NCBI GenBank assembly: GCA_035222895.1 | Contig: JAVYIG010002088.1 | Span: forward strand, 124,001-188,000 | Direction: 5' to 3' | DNA from: Strongylocentrotus droebachiensis | Lineage: Eukaryota; Echinodermata; Echinoidea; Camarodonta; Strongylocentrotidae | Length of the DNA: 64,000 bases | Shown here: piece after piece, positions 48,048 to 59,879 of the stretch | Position numbering within the stretch: the stretch's first letter is position 1 | Layout of the letters: the number at the start of each line of letters is the position of its first letter | Notes under the pieces: generated by a model | What the model was told of the DNA's origin: nothing | Database searches by the model: none | Seen by the model: only the letters and a program-made list of their open reading frames with translations | Program-made: the position numbers and the translations under genes

Positions 48048-48345
48048 CCTTCGGGAAGAGCGGTACTACTGATGTAGCTACCCTGGGTTAAGCACTTGAC
48101 TTGCAATTCAAAGGTTGTGGTTCGATCCCCAAAACGGCAATAATATCCTTTGGGAAGGCATTAATCTTCATTTGCCACACTCGACCCAGGTGAGGTAAAT
48201 GGGAACCTGGCAGGGAGTAATTCCTTGAAATGCTAGAGCGCTCTAATGGCAGCTAGGCTAAAGTCGGAGTAATAATTAATGCGCCTCGGAATAGAATTTC
48301 TAGATAGACGCCGCTATAGAAATGCCTATACTTATATTTTATACA
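48048..48345 (+). mobile_element. tRNA-derived SINE
   Basis: tRNA-like head with B box GGTTCGATCCCC (about 48119-48130), then CCTTTGGGAAGGCATTAATC and the conserved box ACTCGACCCAGGTGAGGTAA (from 48178), then a tail with GCCTCGGAATAGAATTTC and CGCTATAGAAATGCC. Confidence 0.75.
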
Positions 48346-49061
48346 GGAATATTGCTGACCGCATGGCGATGATCCATCTCAAGATTTGACGTTGGTTTTC
48401 AAGCACATTACACCAACGGTTCACACCGGTTGGCACAGTAAACTTCGATCTAATTCTAAGTGTGATAATTGCAAACACATTTAGGGGAGAGGGGAGAAGT
48501 GTAGGTCTAGATTTGGTTCACTCTAGATTGCCTTGACCTTAATTTGACGCTTTTGGGGACAACAGAAAGGCGATCGTAATAATAACAAAAATATCCTTGA
48601 ACATTTCATTTCAATCGCAACAGGGGCTTAGAATCCGGATAATAACGCAACAGATGACCAGTATTATGATTGATGTATTGTCTGGAACGGACCTAGGAAA
48701 GGGGGCCAGATATGTTGTGAGTGGTCAGTTGTGATGGCCAGGGTTACAACTGACCACCAGAACATCGATAAAACAGACTAATTTGTAGGTCACGGTGGCA
48801 TATTTAGCCGGGTACGCGATACAGTTTCTGCCTCAATTAAACGCGGCCCTGGTATTTTTGTGATACAGTTTCTATGAAAATCGGATTTTCCTGTTCTTGA
48901 ATGAGGTAAGTATAAGATGAACGATTAATGACATCTTGGGTGGGAGAACTTTAATCGAAATCTATCCTTACGTAATGCGATACAGTTTTCCCTTTCGTTC
49001 ATTGAAAGGTCGTTATCCTGCTCTACATAGCTATTTATGATCATTTTAAATAGGTCGAGTT
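48346..49061. other. Non-coding
   Basis: Nothing supportable. Confidence 0.5.
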
Positions 49062-49222
49062 CGGGGCCCCGTCTTACAAAGAGTTGCGATTGATCCAAAT
49101 CAATCGCAAGTCCTCCAATCAATCGCAATTTTGTAATCTCCTATCTCTAATGTACATAGTTGCGATTAATATCAATCGCAAATAAGTTGCGATTGATATC
49201 AACTCTTTGTAAGATGGGGCCC
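49062..49222. mobile_element. MITE, GGGGCCC ends
   Basis: 161 bp. Ends TCGGGGCCCCGTCTTACAAAGAG and inverted CTCTTTGTAAGATGGGGCCC. Interior has four or more copies of TTGCGATTGAT / ATCAATCGCAA in both orientations. Confidence 0.85.
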
Positions 49223-49855
49223 TGGTGAAGTGAAAAGTAATTGAAGAACTTTCTCGTTCATTTCCTGTCACTTTGGAAGACATTCTCTACAAGCATTACT
49301 CTTCAAATATCACAAATAAAATAGCTATCGTGTATGGATGAAACAGTCATGTCACATGTTTAAGTAGTCCATTTCTGTGCATGTTCTTTTCTATCAATAT
49401 TTCGTCAATTTCACCAATTCCAATCAGCCTTTCCAATATACCGTCCAGACAGTTTCTTTCACAAGTTTATGGCATATGCCAAGAATTCGATTTCATCTGG
49501 TGACTCGGTAACATTGTTGAAGGTTGATGAAAAAAAACTGCGTAATTTTTGTATGAAATGTTACTTATTATATTCCTTCTACTGTACTAACCCTCTAGCA
49601 TGCAAAAAATCCTTTAAACAAATTCTCAAACCACGAAGATATTTATGGTTTTCTTTGAAGGAGTCAGTTGTCAACACCCTCTAACAGTAAATTCTCCTAA
49701 CACCATTTTGGAATTTCCCAACCGTGTTCCATGAAAATGTCAACACTTAAATGTCGGGATGGTTGGTAGAATTAAGTAATCGATCAGATCAGTTTTCCCA
49801 AATTGGTATCATTAATAATATATACATGTATCATCCCTCATCTCATGTTCTACAT

Positions 49856-49930
49856 TAATAATAATAATAATAATCCGTTTTTTTATATAGCGCTCAATAC
49901 ACCGATCCAACGATGTGCCTAAGCGATCGA
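49856..49930 (-). repeat. SINE tail fragment
   Basis: (ATA)n then TATATAGCGCTCAATACACC and ACGATGTGCCTAAGCG, complement of the SINE tail at 30560-30656. Confidence 0.6.
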
Positions 49931-49974
49931 TCAATATGACACTGTTGAAAGCCATTAAAAATATTATCTAATAA

Positions 49975-50400
49975 AAACACAATCTCACAATGGCCCTGTA
50001 TTCTGGAATAATTTATCTGAAAATATTTGTAAAAATCAATCCCTGAATATATTCAAATCCAAACTTAAGAAGTACCTTCTACACAAGCTAATTCATGTAC
50101 CTCAACTGAAATGTTATTATTATTTGTGGATATGTTTTGTTTTGTCTTCTTTTCCAATATAATTTATACAGTTATTAATACAAATATGTTATAAGTTCAT
50201 CACTTTTCATAATCCCCCAAATTGACATTAATTTGTTTATAGTCTAATGTTATTTTGTATTTCTGCTTTTGTTCTTGTTGATTTTTGTTTTCTGAATTTT
50301 TATTATGTCATTAATGTTGAATTATTACTATGTATATAGAGTATATTGTTTTGTTATTTTGTATGGAAATGTGAACACTGATCAATCAATCAAATTAATT
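49975..50400 (+). mobile_element. LINE 3' end fragment
   Basis: 49996-50115 encodes GPVFWNNLSENICKNQSLNI then FKSKLKKYLLHKL, the typical C-terminus of CR1/L2-type reverse transcriptases (WNxLPxxI...SLxxFKxxLK). The following sequence ends in a TGATCAATCAATC tail at about 50380-50397. Confidence 0.7.
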
Positions 50401-51007
50401 AAAAACATGTACATGTTTAAGCCCCCCTTGAATATGAATCTAGTATGGTGATACTAAATTCATAGAAACAGGGGAAGATGGGGGTTAGGTTTACTCCTAA
50501 ACTCCACTAAATGAGAGGAGTACTGAATCATACCTTTGTAGAAATAATGTAACATAACATTTCATAAAGATAACAAAAAACAATATATTTAAAGAAAGTA
50601 GTATTCCATAAAGTACTCAATATACATAAAAGATGATAGAGATATTTAATTTGATAAATCGGCAAGTATATATACATTTCTATAATAGGATATGATGATT
50701 ACAACTTGATAGACAATACATAATTTGCTTAGGTATACCACGAATAGATTATTTACTATCAAATAATGGCAACTCCATTCAACACTAAACAGCTGAGTAA
50801 GCCGACACCTAATAACCTTTGAAAACTTAATGATCTTTTCTGAGATAAATCATCTGCAGGCTTTGTACTACTATTCTTTATTTTAATGGCATACATAAAA
50901 AAGGAACAAAATAAAATAGTTACTATTCAAACAACATAGAAACCAAAAATAAACTCTGTGAGATTATCAGTTTGCTTAATTTTTTCCAACGTTAAAAAAA
51001 GCATACT

Positions 51008-51010
<3 letters not shown>
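50401..51010. other. Non-coding
   Basis: AT-rich, nothing recognised. Confidence 0.5.

Positions 51011-51046
<36 letters not shown>
51011..51046 (+). repeat. (TA)n microsatellite
   Basis: Uninterrupted TA run of about 36 bp. Confidence 0.95.
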
Positions 51047-51049
<3 letters not shown>

Positions 51050-51329
51050 AATTTAAATGCACATCACATCTACCATTATATCAATTTCACTTAAAGAATA
51101 TACATCTGGCTCATTTGCACTGAGGTATGAACCAAGTTGTGAGCCAAATTATGAACCAAATATCAAGAAATAATGGAAGTACAAAGACATTGTGTCATGT
51201 GAATCGAATCCATCCAAGAATAGAATATTATCATTATTTTTATCTTGCTATACCCCCTCACCCCCCCCCCCCCTCCCTACCACACTGAAACGACACAATG
51301 TAAATCCTCCTCCTGATGTTTATAACAGT

Positions 51330-52108
51330 GGGAAGGGGTGAGAAGCTGAGGGGAATGGGAGGGGAAGGGGGGAATGGGAGGGGAAGGGGAGGGGAGGGGA
51401 AGGGGAAGGGGAGGGGGAGGGGAAGGGGAGGAGGAGGGGAAGGGGAGGGGGGAGGAGAAGAAGGGGAGTGAGAGGGGAGGGGAGGGAGAGGAGAGGGGAG
51501 TGGAAGGAGAGGGAAGGAGAGGGGAGGGAGAGGGGAGGGAGAGGAGAGGGGAGGGAGAGGAGAGGGGAGGGAGAGGGAGAGGGGAGGGAGAGGGAGAGGG
51601 GAGGGAGAGGGAGAGGGAGAGGGGAGGGAGAGGGGAGGGTAGGGGAGGGAGAGGGAGAGGGGAGGGTAGGGGAGGGGGAGGGGGAGGGAGGGGAGAGGGG
51701 ATAGGAGGGGAGTGAGAGGGATGGAGAGGATAGGGGAGGGGAAGGGAGGGAAGGAGAGGGGAGGGAGAGGGGAGGGAGAGGGAGAGGGGAGGGTAGGGGA
51801 GGGAGAGGGGAGGGAGAGGGAGAGGGGAGGGTAGGGGAGGGAGAGGGGAGGGTAGGGGAGGGGGAGGGAGGGGAGAGGGGAGGGGATAGGAGGGGAGTGA
51901 GAGGGATGGAGAGGATAGGGGAGGGGAAGGGAGGGAAGGAGAGGGGAGGGAGAGGGAGAGGGGAGGGAGAGTGAGAGGGGAGGGTAGGGGAGGGAGAGGG
52001 AGAGGGGAGGGTAGGGGAGGGGGAGGGAGGGGAGAGGGGATAGGAGGGGAGAGGGGATAGGAGGGGAGTGAGAGGGATGGAGAGGATAGGGGAGGGGAAG
52101 GGAAACAA
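51330..52108 (+). repeat. Polypurine GGGGA-type minisatellite, about 780 bp
   Basis: Almost only A and G on the plus strand, with rare T (GATAGG, GGTAGG, GAGTGAG). Higher-order units such as AGGGGATAGGAGGGGAGTGA recur three or more times (near 51697, 51880, 52039). Long ORFs on both strands are artefacts of composition. Confidence 0.95.
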
Positions 52109-52311
52109 AATTACCTTGTTGTTCTGAAACCTTGTCAAATCAATGGTAAACCATTCTATGCAAAGAAGGGGGACTGGCAAACTTACTTTGTTGTAATTAA
52201 ATTTTGTAATAACTGTGTTCTCTATATTAAGGTCCCACTGTATTTCTAATCTGGATTTTCTCCAATATCAAGGTAAGTGATTGGGAAATCTTTCAAAATG
52301 ACAACATAAAA

Positions 52312-52450
52312 GTACAGTCAAACCTGTCTAAGTGGCCACCTCTCTATAAAGACCACCTGTCTATAGTGGTCATGTATTTTCTCCACCTCAAGAAACAAAT
52401 GAAAGTTGTAGAACCTGCCCTCTAGTGGCCACTTTTTTTCGGTGTCCACT
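52312..52450 (+). repeat. Dispersed repeat, copy 2
   Basis: ACAGTCAAACCTGTCTAAGT, GGCCACCTCTCTATAAAG, TAGTGGCCACTTTTTTTCGG; related to 24491-24615. I recognise the style as a very widespread animal repeat. Confidence 0.55.
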
Positions 52451-52523
52451 GGGTGACCTCAATAGATGGATTTGACTACACACAAATAAATTTGGTCTTC
52501 GAACAAACAAATAGATCTGACTT

Positions 52524-52626
52524 TTACTTTATTTCCATGACGATTTTGCTGCAGCCTGCTGATGCCAATAGATCCAGGTACTTGTGCGGAACTTCCTCCA
52601 ATGATAGTGATTTGACGACAGGTGGC
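52524..52626 (-). CDS. Possible last exon of a medium-chain dehydrogenase/reductase
   Basis: After a strong acceptor (CCCACTTTTGCAG, ending 52627) one frame reads PPVVKSLSLEEVPHKYLDLL, then ASAGCSKIVMEIK and TAA (phase 2 entry). The PVV...SLEEVP...KIV.EI pattern resembles the C-terminal end of quinone-oxidoreductase-type proteins, where a Glu-Val-Pro helix and a final Lys-Ile-Val strand close the catalytic domain. An AATAAA overlaps the stop. Against it: all three frames are open, the family Gly before KIV is missing, and I found no upstream exons in 52.7-64 kb. Treat as a lead only. Confidence 0.35.
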
Positions 52627-52689
52627 CTGCAAAAGTGGGAATATAATAAACAGAAAAATGAGAGAACAGACCATACAAATCAATAATAA

Positions 52690-54050
52690 TAATAATAGAC
52701 AGTGCGTGTATTTTTATCAATAATCATTGACGCAAAATAGTCCATAATCAATTTGTTTCTTTGATCACTCCACAATCACGCTTGATGTAAACATCAAGAT
52801 TTATAAACAGTTTTTCAAAAGATGCATACAAAAAAGAGGCTGTGCAATGTCCACAACTCAAAATAAATGCAACAACAGATGCAAAAAATAACATTTTGAG
52901 TAAATTCTACAAATAATGGAAGATGGAGTACTGCCTTCTATTATAACATTTTAAAATAGTACTTACATTGCTTCCATAAGTTCCATTGAATTATAAATTA
53001 AGCTTGAGTTCTGGTAAAGAAACTAATTTCTGACTTTCTTGCTCTTTTTATATCATCATGTATTTTTTTTCCGTATACAATTTGTCATTTAGTATCATTA
53101 TCGGTATCCAACAATTTAACACATCATTTAGTTGTTTTATTTTATGTTTGGTGCTAACGCACTTGAGACTATCCAACTGTATTCCTGTTGGCTCCCCCCA
53201 CAACTATATAAACATATTTTTTCCATCCTGTTTCAACTTGTTGCCTTGTCTTGAATCATCATTTCTTAGATGACCTTTTTGGGGGTCACAGTTTTTTCCC
53301 TCATAGGCTTTTAATTCACTTTTACACTTTTGTAATTTTATCGTTTTATTGTTGTGGAAAATAAAACAAAAAGAATTTATGAAGTCATCCTCAATTAGTG
53401 ATTTAATATGAAGAAGGCGAAACATTACAGATTTAACAAGTGTCCTTTATTTGCAGCTTTTTCATATGCTATCCGCTTCAGTCAATTTCAATTAATTCTG
53501 TGAGAACATTATTATGACTTTCTAAAAATAATATCTTTAAAGTTAAATACATGAAATAAAAGACCATGTTTCAAAGAGTGGGTGTACTACTGGTATGTAA
53601 AGCTTTCCTACTTTCCACCTACTTTCAAAGGATTAATGTCGTAAGCGCGGTTTATAACGGTTTTACTTTGGTATGGGCACTGTTTATGAGAGGTGAATAC
53701 CCTGTCATTATTAGGAATCACAAAATAGGCCCGCCCACGGGTGTATCGAAGAAGAAGGAGAAGGAATCCTTATAAAATTTCAATGCCAAACAAATTTTCC
53801 CCGTCAGTGGTTTTTTCTCAATTTGAACGCTTTAGTGTTTTGTTGGAAATCTGCTATGCTTACTTCTTCTATAAAAGCACATGAAACACAGCTGTATGAG
53901 GGAAAAGTGTTGACTTTAAAAAAAACTCATCTTCTTCATTCATTAAAAGTGATATCTTTTAAGGACTGATCACGAGCCTTTAAAATATCATTAAACATTA
54001 CATGGTACTATTCAACCATATAACTTTTGTAACTTAAAAAGGTAATATCT
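52690..54050. other. Non-coding
   Basis: AT-rich; would be intron if the 52524-52626 exon is real. Confidence 0.45.
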
Positions 54051-54253
54051 ACTCTCTAAAAAAAATCGAGTGATCATGGACGTCACTCCTCTGGAGAGTG
54101 AAAATGTAGTGAAAATAGAGTGAACATTCACTCTTTTCTTCTTAGAGAGCACTCTAAAATCAATCGATTTTCACTCCTAAACAAGTGATCACGGACGTCA
54201 CTCCCAAGAAAGTGAAAATAGAGTGAAAATTCACTCTTTTTTTTTAAGAGAGT
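54051..54253. mobile_element. MITE, ACTCTCTAAA ends
   Basis: 203 bp. Ends ACTCTCTAAAAAAA and TTTTTTTTAAGAGAGT. Internal direct repeat of GTGATCA(T/C)GGACGTCACTCC at about 54071 and 54185, plus many AGAGTGAA/TTCACTCT pairs. Confidence 0.8.
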
Positions 54254-55933
54254 AAAGGGTAATCCAACCTTTGTATTGTAATAATTTCACTTTTTTTAAA
54301 GCAGAAAAAAATAAAAACAGATTGGCAAAAGTTTAACAAAATAAGACCAATAATAAAGTGAGTTATTATTGTTTGAAATATCAATTCTCAAATTTGCAGT
54401 TTGGTCAGTGGATTGTGACAGCTCTCCTATTGTTTCCATTTTTCTCCGAAGTGCCTTCTCCCTTGGGGCACTGCTCAAAATATTGTATGAATAGCATATA
54501 TCATTATATCCGCTAACAAAAGATGGCCCTCCTGAACCATACATTTTGACATTGATATTTTAGTCATTTAGTGTGTTGAAACAAATATTGTCTGGCACCA
54601 CCTCACAGTAACATACTAATAACCCATTCAGCAATTTGAAATGCTCATAATTATAGTGATTACAATTTTCAAAATTCACAACTTTCAAAAATTCATAACT
54701 TTCTTATATTTTGTTCAATTTCATTCAAACTTTTACCTGTCTACTTCTCTGAATTTTCTGCTTTCTCTTAGAATAGTTTCCTTTCAAGGTTTAATTTCCT
54801 CAATCAGACATTAGTAAATTTACAACCAAAAAAGCTGTGGCAAAATACAAATCATTTTACATCTAAATGTTGGAAAAGGGAAACAATGTAGCTGATAACA
54901 AGTAGGCAAATGCATTTCTTACACTTAGTTTAAATTTACACTTGAAAATTCCAAATGTTTAAACATTCTAAGATTCCAAACTATCACTTACACACTTATG
55001 ATTACTCTTTACTATAAATTGTACAGTAAGAGAAGATTTCAAACCCACTAGAATTTGCCAGAAAGTTTCCAAATGCCATTCAAAAGTATTAAAGATTTCA
55101 TGAATCAACTGTTATTCATGGTTCATTTTTCATTCAATGGTTTGCAAATAAAAAACCCACAAGACTTTTCTCAATTTCAGCAAGACAAAAAAAGCTTTTT
55201 TAGTCAAAGAGCATGAGCATAATTTATAAGCAGAATTTTTCATTGTGTCCACTTTGAATTTATTGTGCTCATATACTTTATATGTATTATGTCATATGCA
55301 CTTTTTACTAAAATACTTTTACTATAATGTAAACATGTTTATTTCAGCCCTTGGGCTGCCGACCATGTTTATTTTATATCACTGAAAGTTTGAATGATGA
55401 AATTAACCTTAAATTGAATAAAATTGAATACAATCTTAAAATTCACGAGTTGGCCTTTAATTATGAATCTTTCTTTTCATCTTGGTAAAAAAGTATTCAG
55501 TATTATCCAACTTCGAAAACAATGAGCCTTTGTTAAGTGTCAACAAGATGAACAAAAGGTGAAACTATGAGGTAGAATCTTGGAATGTTTATGCCACTGC
55601 CTATGTCACTGAAGAGGTTAAAACTGTTAAAAATGTCTTTCAGAATAAATATCTCACATACCAGACACAGAGACAGGTAGACTACACCACAATGTGACAT
55701 AATCCAACAAGGTTAAAAAGCATAAAACATTATTAACAATTCAATAGAGAGGAAAATTCCATGTTTTCTTCAGTCGTCCAGCATATATGACGCGCTTCAA
55801 CATTAATGAAGACACCGGTCTTGATTCAATCCCTCCCCCGGGGCTGTAGGGATTTTAGACAAGGTAACATTAAAGCCTACATTGAGACATCTTTTCATGC
55901 ATGTCACACCTAACAAATTATATATTACAAGCT
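54254..55933. other. Non-coding
   Basis: AT-rich. An 82-codon minus ORF (54544-54296) was considered and not accepted. Confidence 0.5.
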
Positions 55934-56267
55934 ATGTTCATACGGGATCATTGTAGTTCAAAAAACTTTGTGAAGTTATACACATCAACGACGTGTAACA
56001 AATGAAAGATATATTTGCAAATTAATTTGACAACATAATAAATCAGGTAAATATCTTTCCCTAGAAAAAGTTTTGGCTAAGTACATGGAACATGGAAACA
56101 ATGTTCATACGGGATCATTGTAGTTAAAAAAACTTTGTGAAGTTATACACATCAACGACGTGTAACAAATGAAAGATATATTTGCAAATTAATTTGACAA
56201 CATAATAAATCAGGTAAATATCTTTCCCTAGGAAAAGTTTTGGCTAAGTACATGGAACATGGAAACA
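55934..56267 (+). repeat. 167-bp tandem duplication
   Basis: Two head-to-tail units, 55934-56100 and 56101-56267, starting ATGTTCATACGGGATCATTG; about two differences by eye. Non-coding. Confidence 0.95.
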
Positions 56268-56489
56268 ATGTCGTTTTTAGCACTCGAGCGTTTTTCTCAG
56301 TTTCACCTTTTTTACCAGCGCGCATGTACGCGACCTTTTACCGGGCAACCGACCAACTATCAATGACAAGGGATTATGTAAGACTGAAAAAATGAGTATT
56401 CAATTTTTGAAGTGGACATTTTAACAACAAGCTTTGATGTTGATGTTTGATGATTGTTTTACTTGACTGCTAAGAAAGAATTTATACGC

Positions 56490-56655
56490 TTGTAGGTAAG
56501 TAACCATTGGACAGACAGCTTTAAGTCCTCTCTACGGGACTTGGAAATGAGGATTAATGCCTGACCAAATGGTACTAGTGCATTGACTCGGTTTTGAACC
56601 GGGGACCTCCCGGTTACGAGACCACTACTCTACCACTGAGCCATCATGCCACCTC
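56490..56655 (-). mobile_element. tRNA-Thr-like SINE
   Basis: Minus strand GGCATGATGGCTCAGTGGTA (A box), CTCGTAA anticodon-like loop (CGT), and B box GGTTCAAAACC. Body with GGCATTAATCCTCATTTCC resembles other SINEs here. Anticodon-stem pairing is poor, so not a functional tRNA. Confidence 0.7.
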
Positions 56656-57039
56656 GTGGCACCCCTGCTGCTTGTAACTATTTTATTAACATTAAGATCT
56701 TTCATGGTCTAAAATTTCTATTAAGCTTCATGTTTCACAACCACTAGCACGTCCGCAAGGTCCCTGACTACAAGATATCTTTGAAGCTTAAATCCATAAC
56801 CTATAAACTAATAGGCTTTCATGTGAACCTAACAAGGGATGATGTAGCCCAGACACCAATGACATAGAACAATATCGCTTTTTATCCCCTATAACCTAGC
56901 TCTCAAAAGACAAAATCCTTCCTTGCTGACGCCAATGTCAGACAGATAAATCCAATCTCTTTGAAAAGATGGTATTTTAGTCAAGACTGTTTAAGAACTA
57001 TGGCCTGTTCAGACTGTAACAAATGTATGAGAAACTTGT

Positions 57040-57234
57040 AAGAAGAAACGTCTAGTAGGTACGTCACCAGACTGTGAATCACATGGTTTGCGGTTGGAGC
57101 TGCGGCACTAACGTCCTTTGGCAAGACATTAATCTACATTTGCCATGCTCCACCCAGTTGAGGTAAATAGGTACCTGGCATGAATTAATTTCTTGAGTGC
57201 CATAATATAATGGCAGCCATGCTATTAAAGGTAA
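57040..57234 (+). mobile_element. SINE, 3' part cut by MITE
   Basis: Degenerate head (TCACATGGTTTGCGGTTGGA), then TTTGGCAAGACATTAATCTA and the box CTCCACCCAGTTGAGGTAAA (57148 on), then AATGGCAGCCATGCTA, where the M2 MITE interrupts. Confidence 0.65.
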
Positions 57235-57599
57235 AGACCAGTAATGGTCATGCGATTGCATTGTGAAAGAAACGCTGTGGAATCGATCAGAAAAAGTTGA
57301 TCATCTAGCATCTAGCATCTGCAAGGTTCTGGAATCATCAAAATGATAAGAAATTTGGCCCATTCTTCGTAAAGTTACAAGCACTATACACAGAAAGATG
57401 TATATGGGACTACCCTATATCTCTCACACGACCATGAGAGAAACAAATTTACCAAATATATGAATTATTAGGCGGTTTCCCGGCAAATTTGTTATCATCA
57501 TGTATTAGTCAAAACATATTCTTTCACATGATTGGTAATGAGAGCTTCCATTTCATTTTTTGAAATTGGGGCGTTTCCAATACTGGTCTTTACCTTTAA
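57235..57599 (+). mobile_element. TTAA-flanked MITE M2, copy 2
   Basis: 365 bp, nearly identical to 11738-12104. Ends TTAAAGGTAAAGACCAGT / ACTGGTCTTTACCTTTAA. An ATCTAGC duplication and small indels distinguish it. Confidence 0.9.
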
Positions 57600-58090
57600 A
57601 ACCAGGTCAAATCTGACAGACAGACATGAGCGCTATTTTTCATTGTGAACATTTTTGCCTCTCTTTGATCATCCTTGCCCTAAGTACAGGTTGATTTGAA
57701 AGGGTGACCTCCAAAAGAATAAAAATAGAAATTTCTTGATAACGATAATATTTTCCCACCAGAATAGTGAACAGGGAAGATTTTTATTATATGTTCTTTT
57801 TAAAGGCTGTAAAAAGCCTACGCCCTGTTAAAAAAAACAATTATTGCTGTAGTCTGAATATATGAGGGAACACTAAAGGTTCAAACCAAAAACATCTCCC
57901 TCTTCCAAGAATTTCAAGTTGTTTTATTCTTCCTTATTTGTTTTTCTTTTTTCCTTTCCTTATTTTTTCCTGCGGGGGAGATATTAAATTATTATTAACT
58001 TTCACGCTCTTCCAATTTGCACTGACACCTACATATTATTGGTACATCAACATTACTTCGATTTCTTTGTCTTGACATATGCTTCTATGT
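57600..58090. other. Non-coding
   Basis: Nothing recognised. Confidence 0.5.
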
Positions 58091-58094
58091 CTGA

Positions 58095-58385
58095 GAGGGA
58101 GAGAGAGAGAGAGAGAGAGAAAGATAGAGGGGAGAGAGGGGGCGAGGGGGCGAGAGAGAGGGGGTGAGGGGGCGAGAGAGAGAGAGAGGGGGAGAGAGGG
58201 GGGCGAGAGGGAGAAAAAGAGAGGGAGAAAAAGAGAGGGGGAGAGAAAGGCAGTATGAGACACAATATAGAGGGAGCGATTGAGATTGAGAAAGAGAGAG
58301 GGGGAGAGAGGGAAAGAGAGAGAGAGAGAGGGGGAGAGAAAGGCATATAGAGGGAAGGATTGAGAGAGAGAGATAGATAGATGAA
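58095..58385 (+). repeat. GA-rich tract with internal 110-bp-scale duplication
   Basis: GAGAGAGA/GGGGGCGAG repeats. GGGGGAGAGAAAGGCA(G)TAT...AGAGGGA occurs twice (about 58239 and 58331). Purine-rich. Confidence 0.85.
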
Positions 58386-59224
58386 AATGAAATTGTGAAA
58401 CAAGAGGAATCAAGGTAAAGAAGAATATGACAAATAAAACTAATAAAAACTTAATAAAACTTTCAATATATCCAAAAGATTTAAAGCATATATGACCATG
58501 ATTAAAATTTAACAAATAATATTTGATATCAAATAGAATAAATAAAGGAAAGGCAAGGTAAAAATCTGACAGTTTTTATGTAATCAGGGGTCCTATGTAT
58601 TCCATTTTCTAGACAAAGCTGTTTGAAGTTAATACTTGCACATGAGGAGAAATTATTCACTTAATAAAATGAAATGCTCACAAAAAATATAGAAAACATA
58701 ATCTACAACACAGGGGCAAACATTACCGGTATGCCAAATGGGGACAAATATTCATAATGAAATACTATATTTGGCAATAGAAGAGATATAGAAAAGATTC
58801 TCCACTACATAAGGGCGAACAATATGCCATATAGGGAAAAAATATTCACATAATGAAAAACTATATATGGAAATAGAAAAAGATAAAAGAAAACACGCTC
58901 TAAAACATAGGGCTAAACATTGTGTCAGTGTAATTATTTACCATGGCACGTAAAAACTGCCAGGGGGGTGAATTGTCACAATAAACCCTTTTAAATCTCC
59001 CTTTTATTCACTAGACCACCAGCTTGTAAACCTTGGGTGTGTTTTGATGGTTACGTCATTAGAAGGGCTGAAAACCCTTTGCAAAGTGGGGCACTCATGA
59101 ATGCCTAATGACTGAAAAAAAAATATCTTTCAATGTGCCAATGCTATTTATAGGAATATCACTTGTTGAAATGCCATTTTTATAGGAATATCCTAATTGT
59201 TATGTGGTCTTAAGAGATGATTTA
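58386..59224. other. Non-coding
   Basis: A diverged direct repeat of about 100 bp (ATACTATATTTGG...AATAGAAGAGATA near 58760 and 58855). No gene. Confidence 0.45.
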
Positions 59225-59520
59225 TTTCAATTCCTGGTCCGGAGGGGGGGGGGGGGTTGTTCTCAGATTTGGTTTGGACAGGGGTGTGCTGCTCAAGCAT
59301 CGAAACCCCTACCCAATTTTAAGGGTCATTTGGGGGGATTTTTCTCGATATAAAGGCCCATTTTTCACAATTTTTCTGGTGTTTGCCATGCAAAAATATT
59401 GGAAATTTTGAAAAAACAGACCCATGTTTAGGGATTTTTTGTGAGAAAGTGACCCTTTAGAGCGGCACACCCCTGTGTGTCTTAATATGTGAGTACCCCC
59501 CCCCCCCACTTTTTGGCTAT
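59225..59520 (+). repeat. Non-autonomous repeat with G and C tracts
   Basis: G run 59242-59255, C run 59497-59509, and an internal inverted pair around GGGGTGTGCTGCTC (59281) and GAGCGGCACACCCC (59459). Confidence 0.55.
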
Positions 59521-59717
59521 GTAGCAAAGAAAAAACTGTCTTGACAGTTCAGAATACAAATACACAGTACAAAGGAAGTCAAAATGATCAAGAAAGACAT
59601 GAAATAAAAACTAGAATTTAATTTGTCACGAGGACGAATAAGGTGGTCTGTCTTCAAGTCTTATGATAGATTATAATATTTACTATATTGAGAAAGGGAG
59701 AAGTTATATAGACATGT

Positions 59718-59830
59718 AAACAATGATGATCATCATGATGATCATGGTGATGATGATCTTGATAGTAATGGTGATGACGATGATGATGATCATGATGATC
59801 ATGATGATGTTGATGATTATCATCAACAGA
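59718..59830 (+). repeat. (GAT/ATC)n microsatellite, self-complementary
   Basis: Repeated GATGATCATGATGATCATG, which is palindromic in places. Confidence 0.9.
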
Positions 59831-59879
59831 CCATGATGACATCAGACTGAAAAAAAAGAGAGATTATTTAGATAGTATA

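Noticed and set aside
51320..52180. 286-codon Pro/Ser/Leu ORF (minus) and Gly/Glu ORFs (plus)
   Set aside because: Product of the polypurine tract; no start context, domain or splice signals.
54296..54544. 82-codon minus ORF with APREKALRRKMETIGELS
   Set aside because: Looks partly coding-like, but there is no clear donor, the end runs into low-complexity sequence and no family is recognised.
56586..56650. Functional tRNA-Thr
   Set aside because: A and B boxes are present but the anticodon and acceptor stems do not pair properly, and SINE body sequence follows.
58036..58515. 159-codon Ser/Leu/Pro ORF
   Set aside because: Arises from the GA-rich tract at 58095-58385.
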